Assembly: GCA_018673255.1 (NCBI GenBank)
Contig: JABHDC010000202.1
Coordinates: 1 to 36,121, forward strand
DNA from: Gemmatimonadota bacterium
Lineage (GTDB): Bacteria; Latescibacterota; UBA2968; UBA8231
Direction of reading: 5' to 3'
DNA length: 36,121 nt
Position numbers and translations under genes: made by a program. The notes beneath the pieces are model-generated. The model was given only the letters and a program-made list of their open reading frames with translations, was not told the origin of the DNA and did not search any database. Each line of letters begins with the position of its first letter. Position 1 is the stretch's first letter. This document shows, piece after piece, positions 7,147 through 14,695 of the stretch.

Positions 7147-8232
7147 ATGCCGGTCTCCTGCATCATCCTCGGTGCCGGTCTCGTCGGCCGTTCGCTCGCC
7201 TACTATCTGACCCGATCAGATATCGACGTCACGCTGGTCGATGCCGATGACCCGGCACATTCCGTGTCTCCCACGACGCGGGCCAGCCTGGGTGCACTCA
7301 CCCGTCCAAACACATCAGCAGATTCACTGTCGCGCTTCTATCGCCTCAGTCACGAACTTCATCGACCCCTTGCCGAACAACTGGCAGAGGAAACGGGGGT
7401 GGATGTCGGCTGGCGCCCCTGCGGTGGCCTGGACGTGGCCTATGACGAGGCGGCGGTCCGTTATCTGCGAGACCGGGGCACGCGGTTGCTGGAGCGAGGT
7501 GCCCGTGGCGAATGGCTGACCGCCGCTCAGGTCGCCGAGCACGCGCCGGCATTGCGTCCCGGAATTCTGGATGCATGCTGGTGGAGGGACGATCACCAGG
7601 TCGACACCGTGCAGTTGTCCCGTGCTCTGTGGATGGGTGCGCACCAGGAAGGGGCCACATATCGACAGGGCTCGGCGCTGAGAATCGAGACCGGTCCTGC
7701 CGTCATCCTGGGCGGGGGAGAGCGCCTCGAGGCTGATGTCGTCGTCATCGCCGCCGGGGCGCGATCGGCAGGTCTGCTGGCCGACCTCGGCGTCACTCCG
7801 ACGCCCGTTCGTTCGATCCCGGGACAGAGTCTGCGTCTACGGACCGCGGCGGATCTTCCGATGATCGTGCACTGGCAGGATGTTCACATGCTCAGAGCAG
7901 GCAAGGACACCCTGTCCATCGGGGCCACAGTAGAAGAGCCGGCCGATACTGCTGAGCCCACTCCGGCAGCGCGCGAACACCTCCTGGCCAGAGCCCGGTG
8001 GCTGCTGGGTCAGGACGACCTGATCGTGGAGACCCATGTGGCGGGTCTGCGGCCCAAGCCACGCCGCGGACGACCACTTATTGCCGCCTTGCCGTCACCC
8101 GGCCTTTTCGTCGCCACAGGACACTACAAGAGTGGCGCCTTGATGGCGCCATTAACGGGGCAGGTCGTGGCCCGGTGGATCGTGGATGGGGACCCTCGAA
8201 TCGATCTGGCCCCATTCAGTATCGATCGATAG
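7147..8232 (+). CDS. FAD-dependent amino-acid/amine oxidase-like oxidoreductase (DAO family)
   Basis: A 361-residue flavoprotein of the glycine oxidase/D-amino-acid dehydrogenase (DAO) family. The N-terminus has the FAD-binding Rossmann motif I-I-L-G-A-G-L-V-G-R-S-L-A-Y-Y-L followed by the acidic end of strand 2 (V-D-A-D). The C-terminus has the family G-L-R-P-K-P-R-R-G-R-P-L-I and A-T-G-H-Y-K-S-G-A-L-M-A-P-L-T-G segments, which contact the flavin. It lies 23 bases after the aldolase and just before a likely promoter, so it may be the last gene of the BMC operon. Such enzymes oxidise amino acids or secondary amines to keto acids or aldehydes. Whether it feeds the compartment is not shown, and no encapsulation peptide is evident. 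Confidence 0.85.
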   Translation: MPVSCIILGAGLVGRSLAYYLTRSDIDVTLVDADDPAHSVSPTTRASLGALTRPNTSADSLSRFYRLSHELHRPLAEQLAEETGVDVGWRPCGGLDVAYDEAAVRYLRDRGTRLLERGARGEWLTAAQVAEHAPALRPGILDACWWRDDHQVDTVQLSRALWMGAHQEGATYRQGSALRIETGPAVILGGGERLEADVVVIAAGARSAGLLADLGVTPTPVRSIPGQSLRLRTAADLPMIVHWQDVHMLRAGKDTLSIGATVEEPADTAEPTPAAREHLLARARWLLGQDDLIVETHVAGLRPKPRRGRPLIAALPSPGLFVATGHYKSGALMAPLTGQVVARWIVDGDPRIDLAPFSIDR

Positions 8233-8250
8233 GACGGCCCTGTTTTTCGT

Positions 8251-8280
8251 TTGACAGTCGGCGGCCGCCACTCGTATGCT
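8251..8280 (+). promoter_or_regulatory. Sigma-70-type promoter for the second DHDPS-family gene
   Basis: TTGACA at 8251-8256 is a perfect -35 box. An 18-base spacer separates it from TATGCT at 8275-8280, which matches four of six -10 positions. The gene starts at 8338, leaving a leader of about 50 bases. This suggests that the following gene is transcribed independently of the BMC operon. Confidence 0.6.
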
Positions 8281-8337
8281 GGAGATCGGCTGACGCCGAC
8301 GCATCACCCTACCCACTGACATCCCTACCGGAGCCAC

Positions 8338-9288
8338 ATGCCGACCATGCCTCTGAGCAATGAAGAGCTGTTGGATGCCCTCAACACGGTGATTTCCATT
8401 CCGCCGATCCCATTCACCGCCGAGGGCGCCATCGACTATGAAGGCCACGGCAAGAACATCGATTATTTGCTGGCGTCGAATCACCTCGAGGGAGATCGAC
8501 GGCGGGCCCTCTGTATCGCCGGCACAAGTCTCATCCATCATATCGCGATCGACGATCAGCTGCGGCTGATGGAATTCACGACGGATCGTATGGCGGGCAA
8601 GGGGATCTTCATCTCCGGTGTGGCCCCCAATCCCCTGGCTGATGCAGAGCGTCTCATCGAAGCGCAGACGCATTTCACCCATCCGCCCGATTGTTTCCTG
8701 CTCATGCCACTGAGTGGCGTCGCCGATCCGGATGGCATGTATCACAGCTACATGTCTCTCGGTGAGAGACTGGGTCCGGCGGGGGTGCGTTTCCTCTACT
8801 ATCTGCGTCAGGAGCGCGAGACAGAAACGGCGGTGCGTCTCGTCAATGATTCGTCGCAATTCCTCGGCGTGAAGGCAGGCACGGTTCCCGATGATGTGAA
8901 GGGGATCGTCGACCACATCCGTCCCGGTGCAGGGACGGTGATCTGGGGCGTTGGGGACCGCAGTACTGCACCGGCCGCCATTGGGGCCAAGGGGCACACG
9001 TCAGGTATAAACATCGGCTTTGCCAAGGCATCAGATCTGATCAACAATGCCCAGCGGCGTGGTGACTACGACGAGTCCAACAGGATCGAGGCTCTGATTG
9101 CCCCGCTCGAGGAGATCCGTTTCCGCAACGCCCGGCAATACAACTATTCGGCCGTTGTGGAGGCCCTGCATCTGGGTGGCTGGGATGATGTGGAAGGTGG
9201 CACCGGGGGGCCCTTCAATCCCCGTGTCCCGGAAGCGGTCAGGGAAGAAGTGCGCGCGGCGATCGAGCCGATTCTGTCCTACCACTGA
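8338..9288 (+). CDS. DHDPS-superfamily protein, divergent
   Basis: A 316-residue protein with the dihydrodipicolinate synthase-like barrel. The Schiff-base lysine is Lys179 (F-L-G-V-K-A-G-T), and the catalytic tyrosine region is F-L-Y-Y-L-R at 152-157. The usual G-x-T-G-E motif is replaced by A-G-T-S-L-I-H-H (61-68), so the substrate pocket must differ from DapA. There is no N-terminal BMC module and no encapsulation helix. The ATG at 8338 follows a GGAG-type site, and the gene has its own promoter. It may be a sugar-acid aldolase or dehydratase of the superfamily. Whether it serves the neighbouring compartment is unknown. Confidence 0.8.
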   Translation: MPTMPLSNEELLDALNTVISIPPIPFTAEGAIDYEGHGKNIDYLLASNHLEGDRRRALCIAGTSLIHHIAIDDQLRLMEFTTDRMAGKGIFISGVAPNPLADAERLIEAQTHFTHPPDCFLLMPLSGVADPDGMYHSYMSLGERLGPAGVRFLYYLRQERETETAVRLVNDSSQFLGVKAGTVPDDVKGIVDHIRPGAGTVIWGVGDRSTAPAAIGAKGHTSGINIGFAKASDLINNAQRRGDYDESNRIEALIAPLEEIRFRNARQYNYSAVVEALHLGGWDDVEGGTGGPFNPRVPEAVREEVRAAIEPILSYH

Positions 9289-9313
9289 GAGAGATTCCTG
9301 CAAGGGGCTGGCC

Positions 9314-9511
9314 ATGCCACGTCGACGCAAGAAAAGTAATCTCAAGATATACGCCGGACTGACTGTGGCCTGTGGTATCATCGCCATCGTCGCCCACTTC
9401 CTGTCCGACGCCCCGGACCGCGTGCGGGAGTATGCCGAGGCGGAGTTCCAGGGGGCCGTGCGCAGCGCCGTGCGAGAAGAGGTGAGGGCGGCTGCAGCGG
9501 AGGGCCAGTAG
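9314..9511 (+). CDS. Small single-pass membrane protein, hypothetical
   Basis: A 65-residue protein opening M-P-R-R-R-K-K-S-N-L-K, then a hydrophobic segment at about residues 12-30 (IYAGLTVACGIIAIVAHFL), then a charged, Glu/Arg-rich helix. AAGGGG at 9302-9307 gives a good ribosome site for the ATG at 9314. It starts 25 bases after the DHDPS-like gene, so it is probably co-transcribed with it. The topology suggested by the basic N-terminus is cytoplasmic N-terminus with an outside C-terminal helix. I recognise no family. Confidence 0.55.
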   Translation: MPRRRKKSNLKIYAGLTVACGIIAIVAHFLSDAPDRVREYAEAEFQGAVRSAVREEVRAAAAEGQ

Positions 9512-9554
9512 CACCGGGGTAGGTGTCTGTCGTCATCGACGCTGGGCAGAATCC

Positions 9555-9896
9555 CTATTCGCTGTCCTGGTGGCCCATCGACTCGAGGTAGTCGCTCCAC
9601 TCCACGGGCATCATGCTCTGTTTCTGGTTGTTGCAGTCTTTGCAGCACGGCACGACATTGCCGCGGCGGGAGTGGCCGCCCCGTGCCACCGGGACGATGT
9701 GATCCATCGTCAGATCCCGGGGAGGGAACTCGCCTCGACAATAGTGGCAGCGCCCCTCGGACAGTTGGCGCTTCCACCACTGGCTGCCGCGCATCTCGCG
9801 GGCACGGGCCCGTTCGCGGCCGATATGTTCATCTGAAGCTGGTGTATAGTAGTCTTCCACAGCCCATCTCCACGTCGCAAGGCGCTGATTGATCAC
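9555..9896 (-). CDS. HNH endonuclease
   Basis: A stand-alone HNH nuclease of 113 residues. The core reads C-H-Y-C, then D-L-T-M-D-H-I-V-P-V-A-R-G-G-H, then N-V-V-P-C-C-K-D-C-N-N-Q-K. This gives the two CxxC zinc pairs, the catalytic D-H and the Asn/His helix of the McrA-like class. It is convergent with the small membrane protein and divergent from the Lon-domain gene. There is no sign of a phage or restriction partner next to it. The family cleaves DNA, but the biological role of such short solitary versions is usually unknown. Confidence 0.88.
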   Translation of the reverse strand: MINQRLATWRWAVEDYYTPASDEHIGRERARAREMRGSQWWKRQLSEGRCHYCRGEFPPRDLTMDHIVPVARGGHSRRGNVVPCCKDCNNQKQSMMPVEWSDYLESMGHQDSE

Positions 9897-9945
9897 TACT
9901 CGCAGTTGGTCTCATTCCACACGGTAGTTCACGGAGCCCGCCGGC

Positions 9946-10632
9946 ATCCACACCCTACCCCTGTTTCCGCTCAGCATCGTCGTCTTTCCCCATCAGACGC
10001 TGCCACTGCACATCTTCGAAGAGGGGTACAAGCAGATGATCGCCGACTGCACGCCTGCGCGCGAGGGGCAGGACTACGGGCTCTTCGGGATGAGCTTCGA
10101 ACATGAGGGAACGATCTCGTCTGTTGGCTGTGCGGTGCAGGTGCTGAAGGTGACGCGTCGATACAGCAATGGCACTTTCGATATCGTATGCCGGGGCGCC
10201 TGGCGCTATCGACTGACCGAGACGCTTCAGGAGCGGGCCTATCTCACCGCGCGCGTCGAGCGTCTCGATGACGAAGATGCAGGCCTTGTGAATCCCTCTC
10301 TGCGACTCCTTGTGCAGGAGCGCCTGCAACAACTGATGGATCTGGCATCACAGGACATGGGTGGTCTCGGATACGGCCCTCAGGCCGACGATCTGGAGTC
10401 GCTGCAGGAGATCACCGACGTGGATGCCTTTGAACTGGCACAACGCATCGGCGTGGAACCGGTGCGCCGTCAGCAGTTGCTGGAATTGCTGGGCGAAGGT
10501 GAGCGTCTGCAATTCCTGGCTGGTTATCTGGAAGAGATGCTGCCGACGATGCAGGAGCGGCAGGAACGTCAACGTCGTGTGAAGACGAATGGCCACACTC
10601 TTCCTGGAAATGGCCACACTCTTCCTGAATAG
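9946..10632 (+). CDS. Lon-substrate-binding (LON N-terminal) domain protein with apparent ATC start
   Basis: A LON/ASCH-type domain protein of about 228 residues. The family N-terminus (T-L-P-L-F-P-L-S-I-V-V-F-P, then L-P-L-H-I-F-E-E-G-Y-K-Q-M-I) is present, but no ATG, GTG or TTG precedes it in frame after the TAG at 9925. GGAG at 9933-9936 lies nine bases before ATC at 9946, which would make Ile-His-Thr-Leu the start. The first ATG, at 10036, would remove the conserved beta strand, so it is a poor choice. The protein ends with a duplicated N-G-H-T-L-P motif. Family members resemble the substrate-recognition domain of Lon protease but lack ATPase and protease parts; function is unknown. The start may also reflect a sequence error. 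Confidence 0.7.
   Translation: MHTLPLFPLSIVVFPHQTLPLHIFEEGYKQMIADCTPAREGQDYGLFGMSFEHEGTISSVGCAVQVLKVTRRYSNGTFDIVCRGAWRYRLTETLQERAYLTARVERLDDEDAGLVNPSLRLLVQERLQQLMDLASQDMGGLGYGPQADDLESLQEITDVDAFELAQRIGVEPVRRQQLLELLGEGERLQFLAGYLEEMLPTMQERQERQRRVKTNGHTLPGNGHTLPE
10588..10629 (+). repeat. 21-bp tandem duplication in the 3' end of the LON-domain gene
   Basis: Two adjacent 21-base units (10588-10608 and 10609-10629) match at 20 of 21 positions. They encode N-G-H-T-L-P-G and N-G-H-T-L-P-E at the very C-terminus, in frame. This is a recent in-frame slippage duplication. Confidence 0.9.
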
Positions 10633-10685
10633 GGGCCGGCGGGGACCTCGACTACTCTCCATGCGCTGGCGGGCGAGGCCTTCCT

Positions 10686-11357
10686 TCAGACGATTTCCAC
10701 GTAGATCTGCTGCGCCGCTTCCAACCCGAGGTGATGCTCGCGGTCGGCTCCAATGACGATCCGTAAAGGGCCGCGGAATGGGGCACGCTCGCGGATCTCG
10801 ATCTGGGTGCCCAGCACCAGTCCCTGCTGATCCAGATAACGCAGCAGCGCCGGGTCGCGATCGCTGACCTGCCGGATCCAGCACCGTTTCCCCTCTGCAA
10901 TCTCGGCCAGTTGTCGGTAGTCGTGGGTGGCAATGTCGCCATCCTTCGAGGGGATGGGTTCGCCATGGGCGCCGACGGTCGGGAATCCGAGGGCTTGATC
11001 GATACGATCCTCAAAGTCCTCAGAGATCGCATGCTCCAGGCGATCTGCCTCCGCATCCACCTGATCCCAGCCAAAGCCGAGTGCCTCTCTCAGGTAGAGT
11101 TCCAGTAGTCGGTGATGGCGCACGATCTCCAGCGCCATCTTCTCACCTGTCGGCGTCAGTTCGACGCCCTGGTAGGGCTTGTGATCCAGGAGACGGAGTT
11201 CGGCCAGTCTCTTGATCATGTTCGTCGCCGAGGCGGGAGACACCGTCATCCTCTCGGCGATCAGGGATGTCGTCACCATCTCACCGGCCTTTGGGGCGTT
11301 GGCCAGTTTGTAGATCGCCTTCAGGTAATCCTGAACTGAGTTGCTTAATGCTGTCAT
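10686..11357 (-). CDS. DtxR/MntR-family metal-dependent transcriptional regulator
   Basis: A 223-residue repressor that binds DNA when loaded with Mn or Fe. The N-terminal winged helix (S-V-Q-D-Y-L-K-A-I-Y-K-L … S-P-A-S-A-T-N-M-I-K-R-L-A) is followed by the dimerisation and metal domain (I-V-R-H-H-R-L-L-E-L-Y-L, D-R-L-E-H-A-I-S). A C-terminal SH3/FeoA-like domain covers about residues 150-223. ATG at 11357 was chosen because it opens directly at the conserved helix; the upstream extension has no family similarity. It is divergent from the metal importer genes. A perfect palindrome lies in their promoter, which makes it the likely regulator of that operon. Confidence 0.9.
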   Translation of the reverse strand: MTALSNSVQDYLKAIYKLANAPKAGEMVTTSLIAERMTVSPASATNMIKRLAELRLLDHKPYQGVELTPTGEKMALEIVRHHRLLELYLREALGFGWDQVDAEADRLEHAISEDFEDRIDQALGFPTVGAHGEPIPSKDGDIATHDYRQLAEIAEGKRCWIRQVSDRDPALLRYLDQQGLVLGTQIEIRERAPFRGPLRIVIGADREHHLGLEAAQQIYVEIV

Positions 11358-11460
11358 CTCCGGCAGAACTCCTCGATCTGACGGCCGCCGGGGCCGTCGT
11401 CGTTCCTGGAATGCTGGCACATCATATATCTTCGGCAATTTTCCAGAAATTAGCAACTAC

Positions 11461-11489
11461 TTGACATGGGGTTTAGCTGTGGCTAAATT
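11461..11489 (+). promoter_or_regulatory. Promoter of the metal ABC importer operon
   Basis: TTGACA at 11461-11466 is a perfect -35 box. A 17-base spacer separates it from TAAATT at 11484-11489, a four-of-six -10 box. The spacer contains the palindrome described separately, so repressor binding would block RNA polymerase. The first gene begins about 60 bases downstream. Confidence 0.7.
11472..11487. promoter_or_regulatory. Candidate DtxR/MntR operator palindrome
   Basis: TTTAGC-TGTG-GCTAAA is a perfect 6+4+6 inverted repeat placed between the -35 box and overlapping the -10 box of the importer promoter. DtxR-family repressors bind AT-rich palindromes of about this size. A second perfect palindrome, TTCGTACGAA, lies at 11499-11508 near the expected transcription start. 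Confidence 0.65.
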
Positions 11490-11549
11490 ATTTCTTCCTT
11501 CGTACGAACGACCATCCCCTTCGTGGGGCTTTTCGCGGAGTTTTATCCC

Positions 11550-12494
11550 TTGGTGCCACTTATCCTCCATCGTCGATGGCTCATCCTGAGTCTGCTGGCC
11601 CTCGTCGCCTGCGGTTCTGAGCCGGAAAGTCTGTCAGGCGATCGCGCCGCGATGGCCGGGCGCCTCCAGGTTGTTGCCACGACTGGAATGATCGCCGATC
11701 TGGCATCTGAGGTGGGCGGGGATCGCGTTGCCGTCATCGGCCTCATGGGACCGGGCGTCGATCCGCATTACTACAAGGCCACGCAGGGAGATCTGCGCCG
11801 CCTGACCGAAGCGGATCTCATCTTCTACAATGGCCTGTTCCTCGAGGGAAAGATGCAGGACATCTTCACCAAGATGTCCCGCAGCAAGACGGTCGTCGCC
11901 GTCTCCGACAGCCTCGACAAGACGTCTCTGCGACGTCCGCCAGAGTTCAAGGGTCATTTCGATCCACACATCTGGTTCGATGTGGGTCTCTGGGGGCAAA
12001 CCATTGATCTCGTCGAGGCCACGCTCAGTGCAGTCGAGCCGGCTCACGCCGATTCTTTCGCCGCCCGTGCGAGTCGCTACCGGCAGCGGTTGAGCGAGTT
12101 GGATGCGTGGGTGCGGAAGCAGATGGAGACGATTCCAGTCGATCATCGCGTTCTGGTCACTGCTCACGATGCCTTCGGCTATTTCGGTCAGGCCTACGGA
12201 CTTGAAGTACTCGGTCTGCAGGGGATTTCGACGGTGGCAGAGTATGGTGTCGACGACGTGCGACGGCTCGTCGACCTGATTACGCAACGGCGGATCCCTG
12301 CCATTTTCGTCGAGAGCAGCGTGCCGGAACGCTCGATCAATGCCGTGCGTCAGGGATGCCTGGCACGGGGGCATAACGTGGCCATCGGTGGCACGCTGTA
12401 TTCTGATGCCATGGGTGGAATCGGCAGTGGCGCCGACACGTACATCGGGATGGTGCGATCCAATGTGACGACCATTGCAGAGGCCTTGAGATGA
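11550..12494 (+). CDS. Mn/Zn ABC transporter substrate-binding lipoprotein (TroA/ZnuA family)
   Basis: Periplasmic metal-binding lipoprotein of about 314 residues that delivers Mn2+ or Zn2+ to the permease. A signal peptide ending in the lipobox L-V-A-C is followed by the TroA fold. Metal ligands expected for the family are visible: His in D-P-H-Y-Y-K, His in D-P-H-I-W-F, His in T-A-H-D-A-F-G-Y-F, and Asp in Y-S-D-A-M-G. The third His rather than Glu is like TroA/ZnuA, so Zn is possible as well as Mn. TTG at 11550 is preferred because GGAG at 11537-11540 is correctly spaced; GTG at 11523 is possible. It overlaps the ATPase gene by four bases. Confidence 0.9.
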   Translation: MVPLILHRRWLILSLLALVACGSEPESLSGDRAAMAGRLQVVATTGMIADLASEVGGDRVAVIGLMGPGVDPHYYKATQGDLRRLTEADLIFYNGLFLEGKMQDIFTKMSRSKTVVAVSDSLDKTSLRRPPEFKGHFDPHIWFDVGLWGQTIDLVEATLSAVEPAHADSFAARASRYRQRLSELDAWVRKQMETIPVDHRVLVTAHDAFGYFGQAYGLEVLGLQGISTVAEYGVDDVRRLVDLITQRRIPAIFVESSVPERSINAVRQGCLARGHNVAIGGTLYSDAMGGIGSGADTYIGMVRSNVTTIAEALR

Positions 12495-13330
12495 CCGAGC
12501 CATCCGAAGAGTCCCGCCCACTGGAGGCCCCGGCGATTCAGCTGCTCCAGGATGTCGACTCGGAGCGGATCCCGATCCGTATCCACGACATGACGATCGC
12601 CTACGAGCGCAAGCCCGTATTGTGGGATGTTGACCTCGATGTCCCCGAAGGCAAGTTGGTCGGGATCGTCGGCCCCAATGGCGCCGGCAAGAGCACGATG
12701 ATTCTGGCCATCATGAATCTCGTACCTAAGGCCTCTGGCTGGGTCCGCATCTACGGCGAACCATATGAGGAGATGCGGCGGATTGTAGGCTACGTGCCGC
12801 AGCGCGAGTCCGTCGACTGGGATTTCCCGATCAGCGCCCTGGAAGTTGTGACCATGGGCCGGTATGGACACGTAGGGTGGGTGCGGCGCCCCTCACGGCA
12901 TGACAAGCAGATCGCCGAAGAATCGCTGGACAAGGTGGGCATGGCGGACCTCGCAAATCGCCAGATCAGCCAGTTGTCGGGGGGGCAGCAACAGCGTGTC
13001 TTCCTTGCTCGCGCCCTGGCACAGGATGCCCGCGTCTATCTCATGGACGAGCCCTTTGCCGGTGTCGATGCGGCGACGGAGGAGGCAATTATCGAGATCC
13101 TGATGGAGCTACGGGCCCAGGGCAAGACGATTCTCGTTGTCCATCACGATCTGCAGACTGTGACACGCTACTTCGACTGGGTCATCATGCTCAACATGCG
13201 TGTCGTGGCCAGTGGCCCCACGTCGGAAGTCTTCAACGACACGACCTTGAACAAGACCTATGGTGGGCGTCTGACGGTGCTGTCTCAGGCGGCTCAGGCC
13301 GTTCAGGACTACGAACGCGGTCGGGGTTGA
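12491..13330 (+). CDS. Mn/Zn ABC transporter ATP-binding protein
   Basis: The cytoplasmic ATPase of the importer, 279 residues. Walker A is G-P-N-G-A-G-K-S-T, the signature is L-S-G-G-Q-Q-Q-R, Walker B is V-Y-L-M-D-E-P-F, and the switch His is in V-V-H-H-D-L. The Q-loop reads Y-V-P-Q-R-E-S-V-D-W-D-F-P, characteristic of the metal-importing MntB/TroB/ZnuC group. A 30-residue N-terminal extension precedes the nucleotide-binding fold. The start ATG overlaps the stop of the binding-protein gene (ATGA), and the permease follows after 15 bases. Confidence 0.95.
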   Translation: MTEPSEESRPLEAPAIQLLQDVDSERIPIRIHDMTIAYERKPVLWDVDLDVPEGKLVGIVGPNGAGKSTMILAIMNLVPKASGWVRIYGEPYEEMRRIVGYVPQRESVDWDFPISALEVVTMGRYGHVGWVRRPSRHDKQIAEESLDKVGMADLANRQISQLSGGQQQRVFLARALAQDARVYLMDEPFAGVDAATEEAIIEILMELRAQGKTILVVHHDLQTVTRYFDWVIMLNMRVVASGPTSEVFNDTTLNKTYGGRLTVLSQAAQAVQDYERGRG

Positions 13331-13345
13331 GGCGGGTCAGCCGGT

Positions 13346-14695
13346 ATGCCTGAATTCCTGCAGGTCCTGCACCTGGACGATGCCAATGTCCGCTTCGTTC
13401 TGTTCGGATCACTCCTGATCGGCGCAACAGGCGGGATCCTGGGGACCTTCGCAGTCCTGCGGAGACGATCGCTGATGGGGGATGCGCTGGCGCACGCAGC
13501 ACTGCCCGGTGTGGCGATCGCCTTCATGTGGACGGGCAGCAAGGCTCTGCCTGTCCTGATTGCCGGCGCAACGATCTCAGGTGTGCTGGGGGTTCTGCTG
13601 ATCCAGTTCATCACGCAGCGCACACGAATCAAGGCCGACGCTGCGATCGGGATCGTGCTGACCGTCTTCTTCGGCGCCGGCATCGTCCTGCTCACACACA
13701 TTCAGCACAGCCGGGTCGGGAATCAGAGCGGCCTGGACAAGTTCCTCTTCGGGCAGGCCGCCTCGATGGTGGAGGACGACATCCGCGTCATGTCCGTGTT
13801 GAGTCTGTTCATCGTCGCCGTCGTCCTTCTGTTCTACAAAGAATTCAAGGCACTGATCTTCGATCCGAAATTCCTGCAATCTCTGGGGTATTCGCTGCAG
13901 CGGCTCGATCTCGTGCTGATGGGTCTTCTCGTGCTGACGGTCATGGTGGGACTACAGGCTGTGGGCGTCGTCCTCATTGCAGCCATGTTGATCACCCCTG
14001 CTGTGGCCGCCCGATTCTGGACCGAACGCCTGCATGTGATGGTGATCCTGGCCGCCGTGATCGGTGGTGTTTCGGGCGCGACGGGCACATTCATCAGTGC
14101 CCAGGCGCCGCGAGTCCCGACTGGCCCGGTCATGGTCCTGGTCGTGACCGGCCTGTTCGTCCTGTCAGCGCTTCTTGCCCCGCGGCGTGGGGTGCTGGCG
14201 CGCTGGCGTCGCCGTCGAGCCAATACACTGCGCGAACGCCGACATCACCTCCTGCGGGCCCTTGTGGAATTGCAGGAACGCGTCGGGGAAGCCCGACCAT
14301 TCCACGGGGACGAGTTGATGACGGAGTTGGGCTGGGAGAGACGACGCGTGAGAGGAGAGGCGCGCCGACTCAGGCGACAGGGCCTGGTTGCCATCGACCA
14401 GGGCTGCATCGAGGCCACGGTTGACGGACTGGCCGAAGGCACCTTCGTCGTGAAGTCTCACCGACTCTGGGAGCACTACCTCGTCTACCGCGACATTCTG
14501 GCGGTCGATCACGTCGATCGCCCGGCTGATGAAGTCGAGCATCTGCTGACCCCCGACATCCTGGCGCGGCTGGAAGAGATCCTGCGACGCGATCACGGGG
14601 TCGACACCGAACGAATCGTCGATATCCACGGCAGTGGCAGCGGCTATCGTCCCGCTGGACGTGAACATGGCAGCGAAGCGGTGGGTGCATCGTGA
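13346..14695 (+). CDS. Metal ABC-3 permease fused to DtxR-like cytoplasmic domain, first
   Basis: A 449-residue protein. Residues 1-280 are an ABC-3 family permease with about eight to nine membrane segments. It includes the R-R-R-S-L-M-G-D-A-L-A-H-A-A-L-P-G motif and the G-V-V-L-I-A-A-M-L-I-T-P-A segment that lines the path. Residues about 290-449 are soluble and look like DtxR: a winged-helix part (E-L-G-W-E-R-R-R-V-R-G-E-A-R-R-L-R-R-Q-G-L) and a dimerisation/metal part (S-H-R-L-W-E-H-Y-L … A-D-E-V-E-H-L-L). The next gene starts at GTG overlapping its stop. The attached domain may sense cytoplasmic metal and gate the transporter; that is inference. Confidence 0.92.
   Translation: MPEFLQVLHLDDANVRFVLFGSLLIGATGGILGTFAVLRRRSLMGDALAHAALPGVAIAFMWTGSKALPVLIAGATISGVLGVLLIQFITQRTRIKADAAIGIVLTVFFGAGIVLLTHIQHSRVGNQSGLDKFLFGQAASMVEDDIRVMSVLSLFIVAVVLLFYKEFKALIFDPKFLQSLGYSLQRLDLVLMGLLVLTVMVGLQAVGVVLIAAMLITPAVAARFWTERLHVMVILAAVIGGVSGATGTFISAQAPRVPTGPVMVLVVTGLFVLSALLAPRRGVLARWRRRRANTLRERRHHLLRALVELQERVGEARPFHGDELMTELGWERRRVRGEARRLRRQGLVAIDQGCIEATVDGLAEGTFVVKSHRLWEHYLVYRDILAVDHVDRPADEVEHLLTPDILARLEEILRRDHGVDTERIVDIHGSGSGYRPAGREHGSEAVGAS

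Noticed and set aside
10036..10632. Start of the LON-domain gene at the first ATG, 10036
   Set aside because: It would drop the conserved L-P-L-F-P-L … L-H-I-F-E segment that is intact and in frame upstream.
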